Part shown: positions 45,744 through 58,000 of the stretch, in pieces
How positions within the stretch are numbered: position 1 is the stretch's first letter
Layout: the number at the start of each line of letters is the position of its first letter
Source: Callaeas wilsoni
Lineage: Eukaryota; Chordata; Aves; Passeriformes; Callaeidae
Assembly (NCBI GenBank): GCA_013398955.1
Contig: VWPU01002938.1
Coordinates: forward strand, 62,001 to 126,000
Direction: 5' to 3'
Length of the DNA stretch: 64,000 nt
Position numbers and translations under genes: made by a program
The notes under the pieces: generated by a model
What the model was told of the DNA's origin: nothing
Databases searched by the model: none
Seen by the model: the letters and a program-made list of their open reading frames with translations, nothing else

Positions 45744-48139
45744 GAAAGCTCAAGGGCTTATTTTAGCTTTAGGATCTCCACAGTTTGAGTTTCTGCTTGT
45801 CTGTCCTAGTGCATAAAATTTTATCCCTAACTGTCAACAGGTGTCAGAAACAGAAGCAGCTGAAGTCAGAGTTGAACAACATTTCTGCTCTGATCTGATA
45901 AAGTTGCGAATAAACCATGTGTAACTTCTGTTATGGACACCCAGCAAAAGCTAACCGTGATGCAGACCCTAAGTTAATTTCTGTGCCTGTTTCACAAACT
46001 GTAGTGGGATAGTGAGTGATATACAGACTAACAGGCTGATAACCAGAACTGCCTCTAAATTGTTCCTGGCTGAAAGGAATCATAGAAATGCAAGTTATTT
46101 GCATGGCACTCTAGAGAGAGTACAATTTAAAAGATTTTTTTTTGTGATGGAAAGAAAATGGACAAGCAAAACTGTTCAAGCAAACTTAAGCTGTTGTGAG
46201 AAAAGACAGAAAAGGAGAAGAGGGTTTACTGTGAGCTGAAAGGGAAAAAGAATTGAAAGATGCTCATTCAAATGCTTCATCTGCCTGCTAATTTTAATTA
46301 AGACTCCTCCTTTGTAACTATGCCACAGAGCCTGAGTCTTTAAAAAAAAAAAAATTGTCACTAGGCAGATTTCTGAGAGTCTCCTGATTGAATCATCATT
46401 TTAATCTCTTCACTGCCATCCCCCTCTCCTGAGCAGAAGCTACCCGCTGCACTATGTGACAATTAACATCCTGAGAAATGCTACTGCACTCCTCAGGGAA
46501 TTTCAGTGATGCAAAACACTGTTCTGCTGTGTGACAAAAACACCAAAACCTTTAAAATATCTCTCTGGTGAAATACCATGGGTTTTTTAAGCCTGGATGC
46601 ACACCTTGTTTTCACTAGGAAAAAATACTCTTCATTAACTTTTTCTGAAGAAAAAAGTATTCCTTTCCTTCAATTCTCCTCCAGCCCTCCCCAAAATCCT
46701 CTCCAAGTTTAGAGAACTTGATAAATGCTTTGCAAAGAATTACCAACCAGTGACAAAACCTGCTCTCTGGGTTTATGTGTCTTTTCTCAGTGTACTTTTA
46801 CTTTTTCAAATCCTTCCTCATCCTTGCCTTACTGCTTCATGTTTCACCTCTCTTCCCTATCAGAGCACTAGAAACAGCTTCTTACTCTGCTCTGCACCTG
46901 GTCCCAGCCTGCTCTTCTGCACTCTCTCACTCCAATCCCACAGGAGCCAAGCCAGGTTTATTGAACTGGGTCACTGCTCCCAGTTATACACCACCCACTG
47001 TACCAGTCTCCTCTCCTAGCAACATGGAAAAGAGGGGACTAAAAAAAAGCAAACAAATTCTTTCTGCATCTTCTCTGTCACCTTTGTAAGCCACAGATCA
47101 ATCCAACCAAGGTCTGCCCACAGGGACATGCTAATTGAGATGCCGTTTGGCAGCAGACTCTGTCCTTGCACAAATGTTCACAAAATGACTAATTAAAAAC
47201 AAGCCTCTTGCCCTGCTTCCTTCCCTTGCCAGGCTAACATAGGCATGTTTTTCCTTTCATTATTTTATGGATAACAATAATGAACACACCAAAGAAAGAA
47301 CACTTCAGGAACAGTTTTGTCTTTAGAAAATACCAAGGGTGGCTGTCCCTTTCTTCTCTCACACCCCAGTGGCTGCCAGCATTGCTGGGAGGGTACAGTC
47401 CAGGAGGAAGTAGTCAAGAGGGGGTGTATGGGGAAAGGTGAGTCACTCCAGGCAATTCTTAATTATAGTGAAAAAGGAGGAAATATGCTTAAGCAGAAGA
47501 ATTCTGTTTCTGTTATTCCGGAAGTATTTTGGGTATTTGCAAGGAGAATAAACAGATTTTCCATGAAGCCAGGAAGGTAAGGTCTCAGTGAGAAACCGTT
47601 TGGGTTCTGCTGCTCAGCTGAACGTCTGTCCTCCCATGGCCTTGCTTGGAAACCAGAAGGTACCAAGTAGGAATGCAGAGTGCTGCATTACTCCAGAAAG
47701 CACACACTATGCCAAATGGGCAGAGCTCTTAATTACATCATAGACAATCATAGTGTAATCATGGAAACATTCAAGGAATGGGAGTAACTTTAATTCAGGA
47801 AGAATAGCTAAGTGGGTTGTGTAATGAGGAAAACCAGGAGGAGAACGCAGTGGTGAGGTGACTGCTGCAAAGCGGGCAACAGAACGATTTCCAGAGGGAT
47901 CAGAAATCATGAAGCAGCAGGCTAGATTTTATCTGGCTGCTGTGCGTGACTAACATCAGCTCTGTGTGTACACGAAACACTGGGAACTGCTTTCACTGCT
48001 ACTCCACTGCATGTGTGTTCATTGTTGTCTAAACTCGGGAATAATTGCTGTGAAACTTTCAAGCACATAAGAGTTTTCCTGTAGGCAGAATGGACAAACT
48101 CCTTAGGGAGAAATAAGTTGGCTCCTTCTGAGGACCTTG

Positions 48140-48410
48140 ATCTCTAGACTTGGGGAGGAACAGCTTTGCCGTGCTGGAAAAAGCTGCATGCACATCCACG
48201 TGCTTTGGAGGCAGCCTCCTCGCTGGGCGCGCGCCAGCTGCTGAGGAAGCAGCTCTCCACGCATGGCCAGCCTGCTGGGTGAGTGCCCGCGGCGCACAGG
48301 GACACGGAGGGGAAGCCGTGGTTATTCCTGCTGAGGCGGCGGAGGGACGGCAGTGTGGCACTCGGCAGAACCTGAGTGCGGGACTGAAGAAATGAGCGAA
48401 AGATAGGCCG
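48140..48410. promoter_or_regulatory. small CpG island, candidate promoter or leader exon
   Basis: By hand count there are about 19 CpGs in 48121-48420, including GGGCGCGCGCC and CCCGCGGCGC, with roughly 60 percent GC and an observed/expected CpG ratio near 0.7. The surrounding kilobases have almost none. On the plus strand ATGGCCAGCCTGCTGG is followed by the strong donor GTGAGTG (around 48263-48285), which suggests a possible rightward transcript. For leftward TET2 it could be an upstream promoter 20 kb before the ATG exon. No TATA box was seen. Confidence 0.4.
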
Positions 48411-51400
48411 AAGTGTGCAGTGGTGTTTATGCACACAGACGTGCAGATGGGGATTTACAAACATAAGTAAAAACTCTGTGGAATTACAGAAATACCAGTC
48501 TGACTCTCTAAACATCTGAATGCCTCTGGAGAGATGGTCCTTAGGGCCTGTTTGACCAGAAGTCAGGTATGCAGGTTTGGTGACCACAGAATGCACAGCT
48601 CATGTTGCCTGTGAACGCAACTGTCCCATAGGATACCTGAGCTCTGCTGGAGACTGCTGGTGTTTTGGTAGCCCACTCTCCATAACACCAGCCTGTGCCA
48701 TTCAGTTAGCAGTCCCATAGGTATTTTGTGGAACTGCTCCTGACCTCCACAAGATCCTGCCAATATGTGGACAGTTGCCAGAATCAGCCTTATGAAGCTG
48801 AGGTCAAAGTGTTATGAAAAAAAAAAAAGAAAAAGTGCAGTAGCAATTTCACCTTGATACTGGACCTCCCTTGCTAAGCAGGTAAATAAAATCAGTTACA
48901 AGGAAAAGCCAAATGCTACAGGAAGTGGGATTCATATTTCCACATGTAAATCCACCTTCCCTTTATGTTAGCTCCAAACCTTCAACACAGAAAGATGAAG
49001 TAGCCTGATTTACAGGCACAAAAATCTGTCTCCTGTGAAAGAGTTAACTACATTTTGTTCAGAGTGAGAGAAGGGCAGGAACTGAAAAGAGTGATCTTTA
49101 CATGTTAAGTTTTTATTTATGTAAACTATCCAGAACACCTTGACAATCTTGGGGATACACAGAGCTATATATAGAAATGTGAATAACTGTATTAGTGAGC
49201 ATGACACTGTGTGCAAGCCAGAATACTCCTGAGTGTTTTCAGCCATATGCTTTCTCTCTTCCCTATAGCCTTGCATAGATTATTCTAAGTCACTTCAGCA
49301 CTATGTAAAAGAATTTTTTCTTGCCTTTTATGGTAGTTATTTCAGTATGAATACTATGTAGTCTGAGACCTCCTCAAAACCTCCCAGTTTGTCTTGAAGT
49401 TTCCCTCAAATAAACACTTTTATTAGGATCCTGTAAAGCTGTACCTCTATGCAATTGAAGTAGATTATTCTGCAGTGAGCAGGTTATACGGAAACCTCAT
49501 TGCTGAAAAAGCAGAAGTGCTATGACATGAGGATTAGTAGATCAATAACCTGAACAGGCTGATGATTCCTCCAGAATCAGTACATTATCTTGAGTTACTT
49601 ACAGAACTTTTTAGAACCAAATGTGAACCCACGAGGTAAGGTCTTTTCCAAGGGTTTCAGTACCGTTACTGTTACTTGTATTCTGAGCATGAAGAACACA
49701 TGCTGTGAACTAATATTTGGTACTCCTGAGCTGAAATGCAAATGCTAAATTATTCTGACTGGAGTGGGAACTATTCCTGATTTGTGACCCACAGCATGCT
49801 TTCTAAGCAGGTAGTTCCAGGAGCACAAAGCCTCAGGAAGACTAAGATTACCCTGGATTTGCTTTTCTTGGGTGACTGAGAGTTTCAGCAGTGAAACTCT
49901 CCTGCTTCACAGGAAGCTTTTCCTGTGGCTGGAACGTGTTTTTAAGGGCTCCGTCCCATGACGGTTCTCTGGTGTTTAATAACATCTGAAGTTATGCATT
50001 TGTTGTGCCCTCACTGAGATGTTTACAGGGTCTTTGTTGTTCCCTCACTGAGATGTTTACAGGGTCTTTTTCCTTTTCTCAGCTTCTGATCTTCACAACA
50101 GTTGGAGCACTAAATCTGTCATATATGCTGAAAGCAGACAGTTGAATCAGACTTCCTTTGTGGGGGATAGACACGTGCATATGCACAGTATCATCCCATA
50201 TTATTCCCTTTGCTGGGAAACTAGCTTAATATATCTTTTTCTAGTCACAAGATGGATGTATGACTGCAATAGCTTGTGGTAGTAAGCAGAATAGTCGCTG
50301 GTGTTCATGGATAAGGGAAATACGTTCAAACAGCAGAAAGCTGTCAGACACAGAACCTTAACCACAAGTCAGAAGACAGTAGGGAACACTATCTGTAAGA
50401 ACTGGAAGTAGAGAGGAGACAGCAGAGAAGCGTAATTTTAAACAAGTCCAGACAGTAGTCAAGTCCTGGACCTTGCAATTCCCAGTGGGGATTATGTGAG
50501 GAGCTCCTCGGGAGCCAAGTGGAACAGGTTCATGGAAGACACTCCCTGTTTGGGTTCACAGAGAGAGTTGAGAAGGTAAGAAGTAAAACTGAGCAGGCCT
50601 TTTTGAAGCTAGAGACTTACTGCAATTTAACTGGCTAGAGGACAGTACTTTGGATTTACAGCTTTCTTGTCTTCTATGGAGAGAAGCTTGATAAGTAATA
50701 TTTTGGGCAAAGTAAATAAGAAGTAAAGCCCAGAGCAATGCTTCAGAAGGGGGTAGGGCAGACAGGTGGTGCAGTTTAGAAAAATTCTGTGTTGTTTTAA
50801 TGCATGCTAAGTCATGCAACTGCAGGGTAGGAATTTTGTGCCAGTCAACAACTTTTCCCAGAGAACATTTCCCTCACAATAAAGTGACATACATGTGAAA
50901 GGCTGGAGAGCCTCAGAACTAAAAGGGACAGAAAGCTGGGAATGTGCTAGAAGTAGTCTCTTCCTAATTTTTAATTTGAGAAGGGAACTGTTTTGGAAAC
51001 TGTTGAAGATAGTTGCAAAGCTTGGTCGCAGGAACTGAAGAGAGAAGTCTGAAGGATGTGAAGGGAAGCAGAGTAGTCACACAGGCAGAAAATGTGTAGG
51101 TGCTTTGGGAGCATGCAGATGCCAAGAATTGAGTAAGGAGAGTGCTGTATATATCCAGATACAGATGCAGACCTTGGTTAGATTATTCAGATGTCTGGCC
51201 TTCTTTGGGAAAAAAAGCAGTGAGATCAAAGGAAGGTTCCTAGAGGAGGGCAAGAAGGGATGAGTGAGAATGTGAAATGGAGAAGGCTAGATATGAAAAA
51301 AGAGGTTCTGCATAGTGGAAGAAAAAGCTTATAAAAGCTTGTTTTGAAATAAAGCAGTGATATTTTTCAACTTGCAGAAAGTGAACAGAGCAAGCGGGAA

Positions 51401-51780
51401 TTGAAAAAGAGTTTATAGAGACAAGAAATGAGATAAGAAATAAGATTTTCTGTTTTCTTTTAAAACTAATCTAACAAAATTGTGAAGTTCAGCTTTCTGT
51501 GAATGACAATTATTCTTCCTTCCTTCTAAGAGCTAGTGTGGTGTGACCAAATGGTAACAGTGATGGACATGATAAGAAAAAGGTCTCTGGTGAGGCAAAA
51601 ATACAGGCAAAAATACAGGAGGATGAATTTACCCATCTAGTTAGCTCATATGTGCTGTGAACGCCCCATTCAAAATGCTCAAACGGCTTATACGATATCT
51701 TTTCTGCGGCACGTGGAACCAAATCTGTGTCCTGGAGTAAGGTCACTGCACGGTCAGCTGGGTGACAAACCTAGTTTGAG
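48411..51780. other. TET2 upstream region, no gene recognised
   Basis: No gene was recognised. The only tandem repeat of note is the 34 bp duplication at 49999-50066. A poly-A run with one interruption occurs near 48818-48834. Confidence 0.55.
49999..50066. repeat. 34 bp tandem duplication
   Basis: Two head-to-tail copies (49999-50032 and 50033-50066) share TTTGTTGT, CCCTCACTGAGATG and TTTACAGGGTC and differ at one base, so the duplication is recent. Confidence 0.9.
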
Positions 51781-51787
51781 CATTGAC

Positions 51788-52004
51788 TCAGGATTGCAGG
51801 CCACGGGCCTCAGGCCAAGGGATGTCGAGCGTGCCACAGAGCTGACGCGCGTAGTCCCGGCGGAAGGCTTCCAGTCCATCGGCACGCCGCCATGCCATCC
51901 CTGCGCCAATTCGTGGAAAGGCAGCCGGGCTGCCTCCAAAGGGACTGACTCGTCTGCCTGTCCAGATGGATGTGGCACTGTGCTGGCAGAAGTGAAAACC
52001 TGGC
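51788..52004 (-). other. CpG-rich patch, candidate exon of unknown role
   Basis: Positions 51790-51960 hold about 15 CpGs in roughly 180 bp, against almost none nearby. On the minus strand the patch follows a good acceptor (polypyrimidine tract ending CTCTCTGCCAG near 52005). All three minus-strand frames stay open through it; one reads GMAWRRADGLEAFRRDYARQ, which looks protein-like but matches nothing I know. No clear donor follows. It may be an alternative promoter, a leader exon, or a fragment of a GC-rich pseudogene. GC-rich DNA tends to be open in several frames, so the frame is weak evidence. Confidence 0.25.
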
Positions 52005-52053
52005 AGAGAGGAAGAAGGGAGTCTGTTGGGTAGCCACTGGCTGTTCGTGACAA

Positions 52054-55000
52054 GCTTTATAAGGAGACTGAACACTTGCTGAGGATGCCCTGTTAGCTTT
52101 GTCCAAAAATATCTGGTAATTTTGCAAGAAATAGGGGAGAGGAGGGCAGGTGTGACACTGCTGTCGGTCAGGGTAGCTCCCCTGATTTCAGCAGTCATAC
52201 TGGTTGAGTTTTGGCTCAAGGTCTGAGCAACGGCATTAGCACAGTGAGGCTGTTACTGCACTCCTGTAAAATGGTACCGTTCTAGATATTCCTGGTATAA
52301 CACAGATGTCAGCCTGTCCCTCAAGCATTCCTGTTAGGATATGTTGCTACTGAGAATTTATTTGGGATTTCTGCATCGGTTTGAAAGGCAGCAACCTTGT
52401 TGCTGCAGCTTAATCCTTCAGACAGTGCCATGACAACTGTACCACACGGTGCCTGCCAGGTTCAAGCAAGGACACAGTGGAGCACACGTCAACAGTGGAG
52501 CTGCAAATGAGGTAATGTATTATCAGCAGACAGGTCAAGACTATGTATCAACTCCTGGAGCACAGAGTGACTAAAAATAACTTTCAGTTGCAAGTACCCA
52601 GTTCCCAAAGAAGGAAATGCCCTTGTTTAACACCTTCCACCCCAAACAAACCAGGAATAACTTAATGTAGTTCCTGTACCCCTTTACATCCCGGTGGTCT
52701 AGCTGGATGCCTGGTTCAAGTGCTCTGCTTTCACCTGCAGAAGGTGACCATAAGTCAAGAGTAATATAAAGACCTGAGCAATCCCAGCCACAGCCCCATC
52801 ACCTGACTGTCACCATGGATAGTATTACAGTTATACATCAGCCTCTCTGTCAGGAATGTGAGTGTCTGGAGCAAGTGTGGAGATGAACTACTCCTCGTGG
52901 CTTTTGAGGTACATATCATTAGGTCAGGTTCTAGACTACTAAATTACCTCACATGTCAACTTCTCACTTGGGTCTGAACTGTGAACAGAGAAGCCTTTGG
53001 CTTCTGTTATGAAACCGGACTTTATACCCATACACAGGCACCAGAAAGATCCCACGGAAATATTTCTATTATTTAAAAAAAAAATTAGTATTCATCTGTA
53101 GCTTCTAGAGTGCCCTAAGAAGTTTATTTTATCCACTAAATTGTAGTGGATATCTTGGTCCTTGCCATGTATGAAGAAGTCTGAAGCACAACACTTCAGT
53201 GTGAAAGGTGTGAGTTTGTTCTCCCTAATAGTGTGGAGCAGCATGGAATTGAGGCAAGGGTAGAAGTTAGTGAGGTCCAGTTTATTATTAATATTAGAGC
53301 ACAAAAAAAGAGTCAAGCTTAGGTACCCTAATTGTATTTTTAGATCTTCATAAAAAATGTTTACCTGATTTCTGCAGCTTGTTTCACTACCTTGCCCATC
53401 AGCTCTGATGCTTTCACTCTGGCCAAGCAATTTCTATTCCTCCTGCCCTCCTAATTTTACTTTTCTATATATTTACATTAGTAAGTCATGGAGTATGCTG
53501 ATCCTGTCTAATGAGAGTGACAGGCTTACAACTGTGTCACTACAGGCCAATGCAGTCTTCTCCTGAAGACACTACTGCTTTGAGAACATGCAATAGAGGG
53601 CAAAAGTGAAAAAGCAAAAGCATTTTGAAAAGGCACCTACTAATAGATACACCAGAAACAAGCATGGTAAATAATTCATGGCACATCTCCTAGTGACCAA
53701 AACCACAAGTGTTGTAGTAACACACATAAGCAATGAGCTTAAGCAGGTCCATTGGATCAGACAGGCCAAATTCCTTTGCATTTGCATTATTTAACTCAGG
53801 ATTGGGCTTTCTTTTTTTTTTTTTTTCCTGACTACAGACAGTGCAGTGAGTATAAAAAGGACAATTAAGCACCACTGGTGAGCATGTCTCTTCTTCCCAT
53901 GTTGCACACCCTGGCAACAAATCAATTTTGTCCTTTGCTGCAAGACTTTCTCTCTGCTGGCTCAAAATTACTCTCCCAGAATCCTCTAGAGCAACCTTTT
54001 TTCCCCCCTTCACAGTTCATCCTGCCAGTTGCCACTTCAGTAAAAAGCATATAGCAAGCAATAACTTTGTGTTTTCCATTCCCTCTAAAGGTTAACTATA
54101 GGTGAATGTTTTATTCTTTATAACAAGTAATTGACATGCATGAGCCAACTTTCTGTTCAGAACATAATTTGTATTCTTGAGAGATCTGTGCATGTTCTTG
54201 TTCATATTGCTTCTTCCCTGAAGGGATCTGGGAGGGGGAGGAGAAGGAGAAGCTTTTAAAGTTTGGCTCACAAAAGTTACAGAGAAAGATCTAGGCTTTC
54301 AGCTCCATCAGATAAATGCTAATGTAACTGCACCATGTACAGTACAGTGGCACGTACTGATAGGAAAAGAACAGAGTAAATAAGGGAGAGGGAGAAGGGG
54401 AGAAGAGAAGGAAAAGAACAGAGTAAATAAGGGAGAGGGAGAAGGGGAGAAGAGAAGGAAAAGAACAGAGTAAATAAGGGAGAGGGAGAAGGGGAGAAGA
54501 GAAGTTAGCAGGCAAAACCCCCAGAATACTCAAGCGTTCAGGCAAGCTTGCTGCTAAAATATAAATCATCAGAAACTTTGATCCTGAAGGCTGGTGGGCT
54601 CATTAGAAATACAGTTCAGGTGGGAATTAAACGAGAGCTTTCGAATGAAAAGTTGGTTTAGTTCTTCATAGCCTTACACCTGGGCACTTGGTCAGCATTT
54701 GCCTAATCAAACTTAAAGATATGATCCCAAGATCACTGAAATCAGATTTGTTTCACTCACTTCAGTGAGTTTAGAATGAAGTTCAAAAAAGCACCATTTT
54801 AATGGGGGTGTGGCAGGGACTTTCAGAGAACATACTTTTTTTCTTTTTTTTAATAAATCAAGAGTCTTCTCATGTGGTTACCTCTTCTTGTGAGAAGGTC
54901 TTTTTAGAGTTTTGGTTTAAAAAGAGTGTCAGCACGTATGCAACCCCTGTAATTCAGAATGTAGCTTGCAGGCTGTGGTCTCCTCGGTCAGGCTGTTAGG

Positions 55001-58000
55001 TGTGGTGGGTACAGCTGTGTAATCCTTGTGATGCTGGAATCTGTCAGCTGCCACTTCAATTTTACCACACAATAGTGGTTTTTTATTTTGTAGTAAGGAT
55101 CTTCAGCCCCCTTGCATACAGTTTTTTCAAAATTAAAGAGACTTAAGACCCCCTTTAGAAAACAGAATATTTTGAAAAGCTAATGTAAAATCACATATAG
55201 AGACTTGATATTCCCACTTTCACCTATGAGGGTGGATCCTGCTGACCAGCAGTGACCCCTTCCCTTAGCTTGTAACATTAAAATTTGTGGTTTTGAAAGA
55301 GTGAACAGCATAGTTTTACTGAAGAAAATATAATTTACAGGCAGAACTGGAACAGGATTATGTATTAGTTGCACATGATCATGGCCATTATGAGACTTAG
55401 CTAGCGGAGTCTTCACGATACTTAGGTTACAGTATCCTCTTGCAGCCTGATCCTTGCAGTTTCCTGCTGCACCCACCAACAAGCATTCTCCACACACAGA
55501 TCCCAGTTGTCTACTAAAAAATACTCTAAGGAACTAAGGCAACTCAGGCAGACAAAGCCACCTATCTTGTACAATAAAAGCCTGAAAGAGCACCACGAGG
55601 TTATTCTTTCCACTCACTCTTTATTTCAAACAGGTGTGCAAAGGGAACATACCAGAGAGATTTAAATAGGTTAAGCAGACTGTGAATTTCCATCTACGCT
55701 TGGTCTAATTAAAGCTATGAACATACGTGAGACTGAGAATTTTGTTTAGAGTAATCCCCTTATCAAAACTGTCATATGCCAGTAAATGTTAGAAGCAGAG
55801 TTGCTTATTCCCCATGTTTTTGAGTTACTGTGTCTGCCATTTAAATATCAACATTTCTCAACAGCTTTCACTTTAACCCACAGAGGTTTTCCCACAGTAA
55901 CTTCTGGCTGACTTGTGAGCCCCTTACTCATCAGTGATTAGTTAATTCCACAAATGCAATGGGATCACATTTAATTATGACTGCATCAACGTAAAAGGTT
56001 TCCAGCCCTTTAGGACTAACCCAGATAGTGCTGTGAGATAATCTCCCAGAGGCTGTGATCACCAGACATTTTTTCTACTTCTGCTTGTGTGAAGGATAAG
56101 CCACTGCCACCACAGACAAGTGACAAAATGTTCCTATTGCAAGCCATGCTAAGCATGGGTTTGGGGTTTTTTTTCCTATTGTTATCTTCCTACAAAGAGC
56201 TTTCTGCCTCTTCTGACTCTTAAAAGCAGGATTTTAAGGTATAGGGTGCAAGGATTTTCCCAACTTTACACTACTTCACTCGATGCATTCCCAAGCTTTG
56301 CACTTCTACCCAGAATTTGCACTTAAAATCATTAACAGATTATACAGAAAAAATATTTATGTACCACAGGCATGTCTTCAGGCATCTGCTGAGCTAGGGG
56401 GCCTCCTGTTAGACACTGGAAGGACATATAATGTCCTTGTGATTCCCCTCACTGTTATCAGTTTCTTCCCAAAGGGCTATAGAGTGAGCTGTTCCACAGA
56501 TGCATGTACGTTCTTACACGTGTTCTCACTGCACTCAGTGACATTATTTGTGAGATTAATTAATCACCACCGTGGAAAGGCACTCATGTTCATGTTATTT
56601 TTAATGGAAGGGAAAAAAAGCTTTTCAGGACAGGGACTACAATCCTACATGGAGCAGCAGTCAAAGGCCAGGACTGGAAACAGGTACTCATGGATCACAC
56701 AAGCTCTCCTGAGGCCACCGAATGGGTCCAGGGCTAAATCTACATACAGACCACAGGGCTACCCATTCCCTTAGCGCTCCTTTTGTTGGTGTCTGAGGGA
56801 CGGATTTCCCTCAGCTTTTGCCTGCAAGTTACAAAGCTTTCCTTTTTAAGAACTGCTATGTAATAACCTAAAATAGCCTGCCCCATCTATCCTGAGTGCA
56901 GCCGGGCAGAGTTCCTTCATAGTATCTGTCATGCCTAAAAATATTCCTGTTATGAAAATAGAGACAGAGATGTCTGTTTTTGTGTGCCGTGCCTGTGTGT
57001 TTAATATACCTGTAAGTGCATGTGGAGATAGTTTGAGGGTGAGCTTCCTCATCCTGAGAGTGAATGATGTACTGAAGAATTATTTAAAACAGTGAGCATC
57101 ATGATAAGGGCTTGATACCTCTTTCTGAGTATCTCTCTATAGGTCTACTGCTGCAGTGTAAGTACATCTAAAACAAAGCAGATGGTATGTAAAGCAGAGC
57201 AGGGAATACCTCTGACTTCTAGACTTGCTAAACTTGCAAAGCTGTGGGCAGTGCTGCTCACAGTAATGCTTCACAGGCATGAGAGAAATACAGCCAGCAA
57301 TGAGACAGGCTAAGCCTCATAAGTGAGATGGGGTATAAAATGGGAACGTTTGGAAGGAAAGAAACTAAAGGACAGAGCAAAGTAGGCAAGATGTACCTTG
57401 ACTGGTGTGTAGAGGATGACAGTGGTGAGGGTCACAGTGACAAGGCAGAAAAGTGGGAGGTGTTTTAGATCACATGTGGTTTTCCTTCTCTGAAAGTTTT
57501 AAGTCATAGAAAAAGCCCGTAAAGGAATCAGATGTGACCATACAGAAACAGGAACTGATCAAAGAATTTAAGTCTCAGGGTAGAGGAAAACCCTATTAGT
57601 TGAGTGTTTCTCACAGCTTTTTTTTCCCTTCTTGCTTTTAAAATGTTGATGTGTTAAGGTCCCTAACACAGCAAACCCTGCAACTGAACCTGCCCAGTTT
57701 AGGCGTTTTAAAGTGCAGAGGGAAGCAAACAACATGCAAGCACAAACACCTGCTGAGTTTAGAAGAACAGAAAGACACAAAAGACAAAGAAAAGGGCCAA
57801 GTTTTCTCCAGTTTCCTCTGAACCTAGTCCAGGTCAGCACTGTTGCTGACTATAGTGTGAGACAGGAGTTTCTGCAGGACGCCCGGATTGTATGAAAGGA
57901 TGTTTATTTCTCACAAGTGCTATCTTTACATCCAGTGTTGCTTTGAAACCTTCTTTGCTTCATCGTTTCTACAGTTCTACAACCAATATCTCCATGTACT

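Larger units (their letters stand above)
45011..48139. other. TET2 5' region, no gene recognised
   Basis: This stretch is AT-rich apart from a G-quadruplex motif at 45144-45161 and a TA-rich microsatellite at 45703-45743, both listed separately. A run of 13 A sits at 46342-46354. The longest open frame (104 codons) is unsupported. Confidence 0.55.

Noticed and set aside
51593..51616. 12 bp tandem duplication AGGCAAAAATAC
   Set aside because: It is real but too short to be informative; a common replication-slippage product.
54291..54569. 92-codon minus-strand frame with repeated SLSLIYSVLF-like units
   Set aside because: It is a translation artefact of the 47 bp minisatellite.
56283..56774. 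163-codon plus-strand open frame
   Set aside because: The sequence shows no family motif and no codon bias; the length is within what chance allows in 64 kb.
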